A stretch of 64,000 nt of DNA from an uncultured Halieaceae bacterium (GTDB taxonomy: Bacteria > Pseudomonadota > Gammaproteobacteria > Pseudomonadales > Halieaceae). The DNA is taken from assembly GCA_938074045.1 (NCBI GenBank), contig CALJGI010000004.1, positions 1 to 64,000 of the forward strand. Direction: 5' to 3'. The notes under the pieces were generated by a model that was given only the letters and a program-made list of their open reading frames with translations, ran no database searches and was not told the origin of the DNA. The translations under genes were made by a program, and so were the position numbers. Below are positions 8,286 to 16,376 of this stretch, piece by piece (position 1 is the first letter of the stretch; every line of letters starts with the position of its first letter).

Positions 8286-8375
8286 TGCAGGCCAGGACGG
8301 CCATTGTAAGTCTCCGGTCAAGGGATTGACCGGAACGGGCAAGTTGCAGGGGGACAGGGATGTCCCCTTTTTTAT
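8286..8375 (+). ncRNA. Putative small RNA with GGA-loop hairpins (CsrA/RsmA-sequestering type)
   Basis: The predicted transcript is about 88 bases, from the sigma-54-like promoter to an intrinsic terminator. It contains three stem-loops: 8290-8302 (stem GGCC, loop AGGAC), 8314-8333 (stem CCGGTCAA/TTGACCGG, loop GGGA) and 8350-8367 (stem GGGGACA/TGTCCCC, loop GGGA). All three loops display GGA. In the third, ACAGGGATGT matches the last ten bases of the known CsrA high-affinity consensus RUACARGGAUGU. This is the architecture of RsmX/Y/Z and CsrB/C RNAs. No coding potential is visible. The alternative is a leader or attenuator for the small gene at 8519, but the terminator makes a free RNA more likely. 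Confidence 0.5.
8350..8375 (+). terminator. Rho-independent terminator
   Basis: A 7-bp G/C-rich stem (GGGGACA with TGTCCCC) closed by the tetraloop GGGA is followed directly by six T. No protein gene on the plus strand ends upstream of it (the neighbour is on the minus strand), so it must end a non-coding transcript. Confidence 0.85.
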
Positions 8376-8401
8376 TACACAGTTGATTTCGGGCACTACC
8401 T

Positions 8402-8430
8402 GATGACGATAAAAATTTTTTATCGTCATC
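8402..8430. repeat. 29-bp near-perfect palindrome
   Basis: Arms GATGACGATAAAAA (8402-8415) and TTTTTATCGTCATC (8417-8430) are exact inverted copies around one T at 8416. It lies between the small-RNA terminator and the gene at 8519. The A/T-rich centre makes it a poor terminator hairpin; an operator for a dimeric regulator is the simplest guess. Confidence 0.7.
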
Positions 8431-8518
8431 CCAACAAACTTTTGATTTACAGCTCTATGATCGGTAGTGGATATTTGCCGCAAGCCGTTACTCACAACGT
8501 GCCTTCGGGGGGTCAATT

Positions 8519-8737
8519 ATGGGACGCCAGAATTCTGAAAGTACCACTAATGACGATATGGACGAACTGTTCGAGCCTGCACTCGGCGATAACTTCGATG
8601 AAGTCTATGAGAGCGTCACCAGCTCCAACCCCAAACAGCAACGATTAGCCGATATGCGTCGTCGTGCAGAGGAAAGGTTGGAGAAAAAACGCTTACAGGA
8701 GGAGATAGGTTACTTCGACCTGGAATGGGAGGACTGA
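8519..8737 (+). CDS. PA3496-family small acidic protein (putative envelope integrity)
   Basis: This 72-residue soluble protein has an acidic N-terminal half and a charged helix RRRAEERLEKKRLQEEIGYF near the C-terminus, the pattern of the PA3496 family found across Pseudomonadales. The ATG follows a G-run (ggggggtcaatt) that can serve as ribosome site. There is no signal peptide or membrane helix. The family's envelope role is an annotation convention rather than something visible here. Its roughly 365-base upstream region contains the sigma-54-like promoter, the putative small RNA and the 29-bp palindrome. Confidence 0.75.
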   Translation: MGRQNSESTTNDDMDELFEPALGDNFDEVYESVTSSNPKQQRLADMRRRAEERLEKKRLQEEIGYFDLEWED

Positions 8738-8821
8738 CCTGCTCGCGCCATAGACCTGGGTCTTATGCCCGGGCGACATTACTCGTCCTGGAGCATTCCG
8801 CCGCCAACTTCGAGGCTGCTC

Positions 8822-9673
8822 CTAAAGTTCCACCCCATCCAGATGAGCGATGATATCCCTGATCAACTCTATACAATCTGAACCCGCCCGATAAATGGCA
8901 TTAATGGGTCGCTCAAAAACCGGGGCCTCCGTAACGCGAAAAATTTTAGGCTGAGAGGCAATCGCTAATTCACTGCTCGGCAAATACGCCGACCCGCGGC
9001 TCGCACTCACAAATTCGCGGGCGGTGGAACTCATATTGGTCCGCAATGCCGGCGGCGGCGCGTTGGGAAAGGTGCGGGCGTGAAAACGGGAGAATTGGCT
9101 ACCCCAGTCCACATACACATAATTACTTGCCAACGCTGTCTCCGCATTGCGTTTGCTTCTGGGCAGAGTTGTGGCCAGTACCAGTTTTAATTGTCCGATC
9201 GGGGTGCATTCCAACTCTCGAAACACGGGTGCCTCGTGCGAGAGCGCAATATCCAGAGTGCGGTCCATCAGCATATTTATCACTGTTTCAGCCGGATAGG
9301 TTTCCGCGCGCAGGGCCACATCTGGTAAACGCTCATGCAGCGCCAGCAAATGGCTGTGCATCACAGAAGTCCAGATACCGTAACGGGCACCAATACTCAC
9401 TTGGCGCACCTGATTGGTTTCCAGTGCTACTTCCTGGTAAGCCCGGGACCACGCGAGCAGCACGGTTTCAGCATGCAATACCAGTCGCTCACCTTCACTG
9501 GTCAACTGGATGTTGTTGCGACCGCGACTAAACAAAGTGACGCCCAACAGCTCCTCCAGATGTCTGATCCGGGCGCTCACCGCTGCCTGCGTAAGAAACA
9601 GATTATCTGCCGCATGCCCGAAGTGACGAGTATTTTTGACCTCCAGAAAAGTTTTGAGCAGTTCTATGTCCAT
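8822..9673 (-). CDS. hdfR: LysR-family transcriptional regulator, HdfR type
   Basis: The N-terminal winged helix-turn-helix reads MDIELLKTFLEVKNTRHFGH, then LTQAAVSARIRHLEE and LFSRGRNN, very close to HdfR, the enterobacterial LysR protein first described as an flhDC repressor. An effector-binding domain follows (283 residues in total). The ATG at 9673 is chosen because LysR proteins begin at this motif; upstream in-frame starts add only an unconserved stretch. It is divergent from the radical SAM gene with 123 bases between starts, and LysR regulators often control such divergent neighbours. Its target here is unknown. Confidence 0.88.
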   Translation of the reverse strand: MDIELLKTFLEVKNTRHFGHAADNLFLTQAAVSARIRHLEELLGVTLFSRGRNNIQLTSEGERLVLHAETVLLAWSRAYQEVALETNQVRQVSIGARYGIWTSVMHSHLLALHERLPDVALRAETYPAETVINMLMDRTLDIALSHEAPVFRELECTPIGQLKLVLATTLPRSKRNAETALASNYVYVDWGSQFSRFHARTFPNAPPPALRTNMSSTAREFVSASRGSAYLPSSELAIASQPKIFRVTEAPVFERPINAIYRAGSDCIELIRDIIAHLDGVEL

Positions 9674-9796
9674 GCCTGCTACTGACCCGTTGCTGCAGCG
9701 CGTCAGTCGATTAAACGACAGCAGGGGTGTCCATGGCAATAAGCGCTGCAATCCAGTAGAGTCAATCGCCATAACAACCCACGGAGCCTCGCGTCA

Positions 9797-11695
9797 GTGC
9801 AACGACCCGTCTGGCTGTTCAGTATGGATTCTGAGCAGTTTCATGCCCCGCCGACTACTTGTGGTGCCTTACAAGCCTTTTACCTGCAGTACGGTACTAA
9901 CGCCGATACCACTGAATTCACGTTGGTGCATTTTCGTGATGACGATTCGATAACGGACTGGCTTTCAGATTCTGATGAGAGTATCAAAGCTGTTGCGCGC
10001 TCAACCCAGCAACCTGTATTCGGTTTCAGCTTTTACACCTGGAACGCGGCAGAATTTCTTCACCTCGTTTGTGAGCTCAAAGAGCGCTGCCCAAACGCAA
10101 TCATCGTTGCGGGAGGCCCGCATGTACAGCAAGCTGAAGACTACCTCTTTGACGACCCTATCGATGTGGTCATTCTCGGCGAAGGCGAAATCACATTTAC
10201 AGAATTACTGGACTGCTCGAATCGCAGCACATGGCAGGAAATTAACGGTCTCGCATTTCTACAGGATGGGCACCTCACCAAAACACCACCGCGAGAGCGT
10301 ACGCGCGATATGAGTTTGTTTCCCTCAGCACTGGAGGTGATAGACCTGGTCGACGGCAACGGTAAACCTCTGTATGAATCTATTTCCTATGAAACTTGCA
10401 GAGGATGCCCGTTCAAATGTGCCTTCTGCGAATGGGGAACGGGGGATCTCGGTAGCAAGATGTATCAGCACTCGATGGAGAGAATACGCAGTGATTGGGA
10501 AATCATTACCACTGCCGGAATAAAAGACTTATGGTTGGCAGACAGCAATTTTGGCGCGCTCAAGGCCGACCTGAAAAAAGCACAGCTGATCGTGGAGCTG
10601 AAGGAAAAAACCGGGCTGCCACAATCCTTTGCAACTAGCTGGTCCAAGAAACACAACCCGCGGGTACAGGAAATAGTGCTACTCCTGCACCAGCACGAGC
10701 TTCTACCTCACTACCAGCTGGCCCTGCAAACTCTGACACCACTAGCTCTTGAGCAGAGTAATCGAAAGAACATGAATTCAAATGATTATGAGCCCATAGC
10801 CAAAACCATGTCTGAGCAGGGCGTGCCCATCGCCGCCGAGCTGATCTGGGGATTGCCAGGGGACAATTTGTCCAGTTTCGAATCAAACCTTGACACACTG
10901 CTGGCCACTTTTCCGAATATCAACATATTTGGCTATACACTGCTGCCAGGCACGGAGTTCTATGAGCGTCGCCATGAGTATCAAATCGAGGCCATCCCGG
11001 TAGCAGGCTACGGCAAAGCAAAAGGCGAATACGTGGTTGGCTGCCACTCCTTCGATAGAAACGAAGGTGAGGAAGGTTATTTCCTGATATCAGCACATTT
11101 GTTGCTCATTCATGGTCACATGCTCCCGCTGACAACCCGGTTTCTAGCCCTGTGTTCTAATCTGCCAGTGTCGAAAATGTTGCGCAGGATGCTGGCCGCT
11201 ATCCTCAACCAGTACGCCAACTCTCTGGATCTCGACGCCTCAGATCGGATGCTGGTGTATGAACAACGAAATACCATCTATCTCGCGGCGCTGACGGACA
11301 GAGAGCACTGCTACGTACTGATTAAAAATGTGCTGACGACCTGGTTGCGAGAAAACAATGTCGATACTGAGTTCTGTAACCGGGTTCTACAGGTGCTGGA
11401 TCTGGACCGGGAGCTGTGTCCACGCAGCGGCCAACGAATCACCATTGAGCGAAACTTCGACTTTGATGCACCTCAAGTTCTAAGAAGTCTGGATGCGATG
11501 GAAGCTCCCGATGTTCAAGCCTTTAACACAGTGGCAAAGTCAGTGACTATAGACGTACCCGGAGGACTGGGCACAGTTTTGACGGTGGCTGACGGCGGTA
11601 GCTGGATCAGCGGCAGCATGACTGCCATTGACGAATTGAAATCAGTGCAGACCCTGCGCATTATTCAGCCACCTGAACCTCAGTCGGCAACTTAA
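9797..11695 (+). CDS. B12-binding-like radical SAM protein, unknown substrate
   Basis: The protein has 632 residues from a GTG start with GGAG about 10 bases upstream. Residues about 30-160 resemble the cobalamin-binding fold of this superfamily (VFGFSFYTWN, IIVAGGPHV, VVILGEGE), but I see no DxHxxG cobalamin ligand motif. The radical SAM core has the cluster motif CPFKCAFC near residue 205, preceded by another Cys (CRGCPFK), and downstream PGDNLSSF and LPGTEFYERR. The last 200 residues match nothing I recognise. Family members methylate, thiomethylate or rearrange unactivated carbons. No peptide precursor or biosynthetic partner lies next to it, so the substrate cannot be named. Confidence 0.85.
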   Translation: MQRPVWLFSMDSEQFHAPPTTCGALQAFYLQYGTNADTTEFTLVHFRDDDSITDWLSDSDESIKAVARSTQQPVFGFSFYTWNAAEFLHLVCELKERCPNAIIVAGGPHVQQAEDYLFDDPIDVVILGEGEITFTELLDCSNRSTWQEINGLAFLQDGHLTKTPPRERTRDMSLFPSALEVIDLVDGNGKPLYESISYETCRGCPFKCAFCEWGTGDLGSKMYQHSMERIRSDWEIITTAGIKDLWLADSNFGALKADLKKAQLIVELKEKTGLPQSFATSWSKKHNPRVQEIVLLLHQHELLPHYQLALQTLTPLALEQSNRKNMNSNDYEPIAKTMSEQGVPIAAELIWGLPGDNLSSFESNLDTLLATFPNINIFGYTLLPGTEFYERRHEYQIEAIPVAGYGKAKGEYVVGCHSFDRNEGEEGYFLISAHLLLIHGHMLPLTTRFLALCSNLPVSKMLRRMLAAILNQYANSLDLDASDRMLVYEQRNTIYLAALTDREHCYVLIKNVLTTWLRENNVDTEFCNRVLQVLDLDRELCPRSGQRITIERNFDFDAPQVLRSLDAMEAPDVQAFNTVAKSVTIDVPGGLGTVLTVADGGSWISGSMTAIDELKSVQTLRIIQPPEPQSAT

Positions 11696-11737
11696 GCAAA
11701 GTAGTTTTTATCAAGCAGAAGTGCCAAATCGCGAGGC

Positions 11738-13081
11738 TTATACCTTCAGCAGCAAATGCTCTCTTTCCCAAGAGGTAATCACTCGATTGAACTCTTCAAA
11801 CTCGAGTAGCTTGACTGCATGATAAGCCTCTACAAACTCAGCACCAATCATCTCCACCAATACATTATCGCTTTTCAATTTGCGTAACGCTTCTTCCAAC
11901 GTTCGAGGGACAGCGACCGCTGTTTCATTCGCTCCACCTTCGCGATGCGGACCAGGGTCAATCTTCCTTTGCATACCTAGCAACCCCGACGCCAAGGTGG
12001 CAGCCATAGCAAGGTAGGGATTGGCATCAACACCCGGGAAACGGTTTTCTACTCGACTCGCTTCCGGGCTGCTTTCTGGGATACGAAAGGCCGTTGTGCG
12101 GTTGTCATAACCCCAACACAAGTTGACTGGCGCTGATATTTCAGGTGCAAAGCGGCGATATGAATTGATATTTGGTGCATAGAAACTGATCAGATTAGGC
12201 GTAAATGCCCGCAATCCGCCAACATAATGCAACAGGCGCTGGCTGTGTCCGCGCTCTGCTGATTCATCCATGAAAATATTTTCACCGGTTTCGGCATCAA
12301 GAACGCTCTGGTGAATATGCATGGCAGAGCCTGGATCATCCTCCATGGGTTTAGCCATGAACGTCGCATAGAAACCACAGCGCAATGCCGCTTCACGTAC
12401 CGTCCGCTTGAATACAAAAACTTGATCCGCCAGGCTTAGAGCGTCTCCATGCAGGAAATTTAACTCCATCTGCGCTGTGCCGGATTCATGGATCAGGATG
12501 TCAGTATCAATATTCTGTGCTTCACAGTACGAATACAACAAATCGACGAACTCGCTGAAATCATCTACCGCTTCAATGCTGTACGCCTGGGGGGACGACT
12601 GGGAACGTCCCGATCTACCCTTGGGTGGCTCAAGCGGATAATCAGAATCTGTATTCTTTTTTACCAGATAGAATTCAACCTCGGGGGCCACAACTGGTTG
12701 TAGCCCCGCATCGGCATAGGCATCAAGCACTCGACGCAGTACATTTCTGCTCGCCAACGGATGCCGTTGTCCGGATTTCAAATAGCAATCGTGAATAATC
12801 TGTACCGTAGGGCTGCTCGCCCAGGGTACGCTGCGGATCGCAGTCGGGTCAGGTCGCAGATTGATATCACAGTCGGTGGGATCTACCAGATCGAAATGCT
12901 GTTCAGTGTGCTCACCCGTAACAGACTGCACCAGAATACTTTCTGGCAGCTTGGGTGCACCTTCCTCAATAAATTTGTATGCGGGAACGAACTTTCCGCG
13001 CGGTGCACCCGTCAGATCAGGCATCAAGCACTCAACTTCTTCAATGCCATCGCGCTCTAACAAATCAATTATTTCTTGCAT
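11738..13081 (-). CDS. puuA: Gamma-glutamylputrescine synthetase-like glutamine synthetase
   Basis: This 447-residue class I glutamine synthetase fold has an N-terminal beta-grasp (MPDLTGAPRGK) and catalytic motifs APEVEFYLV, GTAQMELNF, AMHIHQSV and ENRFPGVDANPYLAMAA. PuuA-type enzymes ligate glutamate to putrescine using ATP. The neighbouring PuuB-like oxidase and TetR regulator support this over true glutamine synthetase, which is longer and carries an adenylylation loop. It could instead act on another polyamine or aromatic amine, since the family is broad. The gene is divergent from the oxidase across a 98-base region with 12-bp direct repeats. Confidence 0.82.
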   Translation of the reverse strand: MQEIIDLLERDGIEEVECLMPDLTGAPRGKFVPAYKFIEEGAPKLPESILVQSVTGEHTEQHFDLVDPTDCDINLRPDPTAIRSVPWASSPTVQIIHDCYLKSGQRHPLASRNVLRRVLDAYADAGLQPVVAPEVEFYLVKKNTDSDYPLEPPKGRSGRSQSSPQAYSIEAVDDFSEFVDLLYSYCEAQNIDTDILIHESGTAQMELNFLHGDALSLADQVFVFKRTVREAALRCGFYATFMAKPMEDDPGSAMHIHQSVLDAETGENIFMDESAERGHSQRLLHYVGGLRAFTPNLISFYAPNINSYRRFAPEISAPVNLCWGYDNRTTAFRIPESSPEASRVENRFPGVDANPYLAMAATLASGLLGMQRKIDPGPHREGGANETAVAVPRTLEEALRKLKSDNVLVEMIGAEFVEAYHAVKLLEFEEFNRVITSWEREHLLLKV

Positions 13082-13147
13082 TATTTTCGGAGCCCCAAGC
13101 CCCCTGGACTAAATTCGGGATTGATTATTACACATAATCGAATTATT

Positions 13148-13181
13148 ATTCTACTTTATTCGAATGTTAATTCTACTTTAT
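13148..13181. promoter_or_regulatory. Direct repeat ATTCTACTTTAT x2 between puuA and puuB, candidate operator
   Basis: The 12-mer ATTCTACTTTAT occurs at 13148-13159 and 13170-13181, 22 bases apart (two helical turns), in a very A/T-rich intergenic region. A TCGAAT...ATTCGA inverted pair also lies around 13139-13164. The second copy overlaps the start codon of the oxidase gene. The TetR gene at the end of the oxidase operon is the natural candidate to bind here. This is inference from position. Confidence 0.5.
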
Positions 13182-14460
13182 GTTATACGGGCACATTTCA
13201 TCATACTACTCCGCCAGCGCCAATTCCGCGCATTCATGGCCCTTCTTGCAAGGCGAGATTTGCACTGACGTCTGCATTATAGGAGGCGGCTATACCGGTC
13301 TCTCTGCAGCCCTGCACTTGCAACAACAGGGATTCAACACTGTGGTACTAGAGGCCGAGCGAATGGGCTGGGGCGCCTCAGGGCGTAATGGCGGCCATGT
13401 GGGCACTGGTCAGAGAGCAGGCCAGGAGACCCTTGAAAAAATAGTTGGCGAGGAACGTGCAAAAATTCTGTGGGATCTGGGATTGGAAGCTGTCGACACT
13501 GTATGCGGACTAGTAGATCAGTTTGAGATCGACTGCGACCTCAAATACGGCGACCTTCACGTTGCCTCCAAGCCTTTGCACGCCACCGAGTTGCGCGAAG
13601 AGGTGGCCATGCTCAAGCAAAAATACGGCTATGAGCAGGTGCGTTATGTTGATCGGGATGGACTGAAGGAAATGACCAGTTCAAAGCGATTCTACGGTGG
13701 AATGTTAAACGAGGGCGCTCGTCACTTACACCCCTTGAACTACGCATTGGGTCTCGCCAAGGCTGCTGACGAACTGGGCGCAACGCTGTACGAGCAATCG
13801 CGTGTTATCAGCTACAGCGGCAAGGACGAAATATTGATCAACACCGAGGCTGGCTCAGTAAGAGCGAGGTATCTGATTCTCGCTTGCAACGGCTATCTGG
13901 GCAATTTGGAACCTCGAACCGCAGGCAAGATAATGCCTATCAACAATTTTATGCTGGCCACGGAGCCACTCGGCCAGGACCTGGCAAGCAGCCTTATTCG
14001 CAACGATACCTCTATGTCTGATTCATTATTCGTCATCGATTACTGGAAACTGTCTGGCGACAATCGCCTGCTGTTCGGTGGCGGGGAAAACTACAGTTCC
14101 AGGTTCCCGAGTGACATCAAGGGTTTCGTTCGCAAGTACATGCTCAAGATTTACCCTGAACTGGAAAACACCAGAATCGATTATGGCTGGGGCGGCACTC
14201 TTGCAATAACGCTCAATCGCATGCCCCACATCGGTCGCCTGCAACCCAATCTTCTATATGCTCAAGGTTATTCGGGCCATGGCGTTCCCACGGCCACCTT
14301 TGCCGGGAAGCTTATCGCCGAGGCACTGGCGGGAACTGCCGAGAGATTTGATGTTATGGCTGATGTACCTACGCATACGTTTCCCGGCGGCACCCTTTTA
14401 AGGTGGCCAGGATTAGTGGCAGGGATGCTTTACTACTCTCTGCGGGATCGCCTTGGGTGA
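13180..14460 (+). CDS. puuB: Gamma-glutamylputrescine oxidase-like FAD oxidoreductase
   Basis: This 426-residue DAO-family flavoenzyme has a dinucleotide-binding motif VCIIGGGYTGLSAAL near residue 32, GWGASGRNGG and a C-terminal GYSGHGV. The N-terminal SSYYSASAN matches the opening of E. coli PuuB, which supports the ATG at 13180 even though no ribosome site is obvious. It should oxidise gamma-glutamylputrescine to the aldehyde with release of H2O2 and ammonia, downstream of the PuuA-like ligase. The final step genes (PuuC aldehyde dehydrogenase, PuuD hydrolase) are not in this window. Its stop overlaps the GTG start of the TetR gene (GTGA). Confidence 0.85.
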   Translation: MLYGHISSYYSASANSAHSWPFLQGEICTDVCIIGGGYTGLSAALHLQQQGFNTVVLEAERMGWGASGRNGGHVGTGQRAGQETLEKIVGEERAKILWDLGLEAVDTVCGLVDQFEIDCDLKYGDLHVASKPLHATELREEVAMLKQKYGYEQVRYVDRDGLKEMTSSKRFYGGMLNEGARHLHPLNYALGLAKAADELGATLYEQSRVISYSGKDEILINTEAGSVRARYLILACNGYLGNLEPRTAGKIMPINNFMLATEPLGQDLASSLIRNDTSMSDSLFVIDYWKLSGDNRLLFGGGENYSSRFPSDIKGFVRKYMLKIYPELENTRIDYGWGGTLAITLNRMPHIGRLQPNLLYAQGYSGHGVPTATFAGKLIAEALAGTAERFDVMADVPTHTFPGGTLLRWPGLVAGMLYYSLRDRLG

Positions 14461-15095
14461 ATGGACAACGCACCAAAGCGCACCCAAATCTTGGACGCCG
14501 ATCGACTCCGCGACAGGAGCGTTCTATACAGCGCTCTCAACAAATTCTTGAAGTAACCGCGCAACTTCTGGAGCGCGTGGGTTTTGATGATTTAACGACA
14601 ATTCTTATCGCTCGAGAATTACACATATCAGTAGGAACTCTGTACCACTACTTCCCCAACAAACATGCGATCATGCACGCCATTGCCGAACAGTGGTTGT
14701 CTGAATATTCAAGTTTTCTTAACACAATGGAAAACTGGTCTTTCAACAAAATGAATATTGAGGATTTTTGCAATCGCAGCACCGCATTGCTGTTTGACGT
14801 ATACGAGAGACAACGGGGAATACTCCCACTCATTGCAGCTATCTCAGCGGTTCCTGAGCTCGCCGAACTCGATCAACAGCATGACGAAGAGGTTGCCACA
14901 CGACTGAGTTCAATTTTCAAGCGCCTGGGCGTTGAGGGCAAGCGTGGAGACCACACAAGACTTGCCATTGTCTTTCTGGAAATGACACATGCAACACTTA
15001 TGGTGGCATTGGAGCAAACAGGGATACAACGCAAACGCACATTAGATAACATCATTCAGATGAGCAAAACCCTCCTCAGCTCCCGCATCAACTGA
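14457..15095 (+). CDS. TetR-family transcriptional regulator
   Basis: This is a 212-residue repressor-type protein. The helix-turn-helix reads ILEVTAQLLERVGFDDLTT, then ELHISVGTLYHYFPNKHAIM, near residues 30-75, followed by an all-helical ligand domain. The GTG at 14457 is chosen because it forms a GTGA overlap with the oxidase stop, a usual sign of translational coupling; an in-frame ATG at 14403 lies inside the oxidase gene. It most likely senses a polyamine or glutamylated intermediate and represses the two divergent puu genes through the repeats at 13148-13181, but no direct evidence for ligand or site is visible. Confidence 0.85.
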   Translation: MNGQRTKAHPNLGRRSTPRQERSIQRSQQILEVTAQLLERVGFDDLTTILIARELHISVGTLYHYFPNKHAIMHAIAEQWLSEYSSFLNTMENWSFNKMNIEDFCNRSTALLFDVYERQRGILPLIAAISAVPELAELDQQHDEEVATRLSSIFKRLGVEGKRGDHTRLAIVFLEMTHATLMVALEQTGIQRKRTLDNIIQMSKTLLSSRIN

Positions 15096-15198
15096 TACCG
15101 TCACCACATAAAAGTACTCTGCAAAACACGACTGGATGCCTTCCCCACAAATTGGTAGCATGTTTGCCCCCTTTTAAAAACTGGTTAGAGGTAAGACC

Positions 15199-15717
15199 AT
15201 GTTTGAGAAGAACAAACACAAACAACCGCCCGCTCCAAGAGCTGCGCCACTGGAAACCGCACAAAGCAAACCGGCACCATCTCCACCTTCTACCGAGAGG
15301 AAAACCGCAATGATTGGCAGCACTATTAGGATTACCGGCGACATCACCGGTGAAGAAGATCTCGTAATTGAAGGCCAGGTCGAAGGCGAGATAAAAATCA
15401 ACTCTCATCAAGTGACTGTTGGAAAATCAGGTGACGTCAAAGCAAATGTCACCGCAAAGAATATAAAAATTGAAGGCACTGTCAGAGGCGATATCACAGG
15501 CAATGAAAAAGTAATAATCGCAAACTCAGGAAACGTGCGCGGCAATATTGTTGCACCCCGGGTTACGCTGGAAGATGGCGCTGTCTTCAAGGGTAGTATC
15601 GATATGGATCCCAGCGAGCCCAAAGCAGCGAAATTGCCAACGGGAAGTAAGGATGCAAACTCTGGGGCACCACCTCCTGAAGAGAAAGAGCAGAATTTCG
15701 CACTTAAAAGCGGTTGA
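15199..15717 (+). CDS. Bactofilin (polymer-forming cytoskeletal protein)
   Basis: This 172-residue protein has a disordered proline-rich N-terminus (about 1-35), then a right-handed beta-helix of short repeats (GSTIRITGDITGEEDLVIEG, then VEGEIKINSHQVTVGKSG, GDVKANVTAKNIKIEGTVRG, GNVRGNIVAPRVTLEDGAVF), then a charged tail. Bactofilins self-assemble into filaments without nucleotide and localise cell-wall enzymes or polar factors. AGAGGT lies about 6 bases before the ATG. Its stop overlaps the TTG start of the next gene, so the two are probably made together. Confidence 0.93.
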   Translation: MFEKNKHKQPPAPRAAPLETAQSKPAPSPPSTERKTAMIGSTIRITGDITGEEDLVIEGQVEGEIKINSHQVTVGKSGDVKANVTAKNIKIEGTVRGDITGNEKVIIANSGNVRGNIVAPRVTLEDGAVFKGSIDMDPSEPKAAKLPTGSKDANSGAPPPEEKEQNFALKSG

Positions 15718-16295
15718 GCGTCACCCGTCAGCCGAGCAAACTAACTCCACTCATCTTTGAGCGGCTGGACGAAACAAAACCCATCACCGTTTTCGATGCA
15801 GGCTCTGCCGTCTCGGAAACGGTGGAGTTATTCTCAAACTATCGGTGCAAGTTGTTTTTTACTGATCTGTTCACTGAAGAACTTGTTCAGCAGCAAGTGG
15901 TTGAGCTTTCTGTCAACGATATCGCCGCTGGCTTTACCAAACTGTTGAATTTTCCCGCAGGACTTAAAATAGATGTCTGTCTCTTTTGGGACTTCCTGAA
16001 CTTCCTGTCCACACCCTACCTGCAGGGGTTTGCCCAGGCAATGTCCCCCTTCGTTCACGAAAGAACTGTAGCTCATGGATTTGGAGTCCTCAACACTTCA
16101 ACAAGAATAAAAAGCCAACAGTATGGTTTGGCAGCTATCAACGAGTTGGTTATTCGCTCAAATACGACGCATAAGCTTAGATATCATCCCCATCCACACG
16201 CCGATATTGAAAAGTTGCTGCCAGACTTCTCTGTGGGGCGCACCCTATTGCTTGGTGAAGGCCAGTTGGAGATGCTCTTAAGCGCACGTACCTGA
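15714..16295 (+). CDS. Conserved-looking unknown protein coupled to bactofilin
   Basis: I do not recognise this 193-residue protein. It starts at TTG (15714), overlapping the bactofilin stop as TTGA. There is no signal peptide or membrane helix. The first third has a Rossmann-like alternation (TPLIFERL, ITVFDAGSAVSETVELF, KLFFTDLF) similar to the opening of some methyltransferases, and IDVCLFWDFLNFLS could be the equivalent of motif IV, but a clear glycine-rich SAM motif is missing. It may be a degenerate methyltransferase-like adaptor. The overlap with bactofilin suggests a role in the same localisation or assembly process. Confidence 0.75.
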   Translation: MSVTRQPSKLTPLIFERLDETKPITVFDAGSAVSETVELFSNYRCKLFFTDLFTEELVQQQVVELSVNDIAAGFTKLLNFPAGLKIDVCLFWDFLNFLSTPYLQGFAQAMSPFVHERTVAHGFGVLNTSTRIKSQQYGLAAINELVIRSNTTHKLRYHPHPHADIEKLLPDFSVGRTLLLGEGQLEMLLSART

Positions 16296-16376
16296 ATCTA
16301 ATGCACATCTGGTTTACAAGTCGCGCGTGTTGTACATTGATCTGGGATAGAAAAAGAATAACCAGAGGCGAGAGTC

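Noticed and set aside
8305-8320. GacA-type upstream site (TGTAAG-N6-CTTACA) for the small RNA
   Set aside because: Only the TGTAAG half is present and it lies inside the predicted transcript, not upstream of the promoter.
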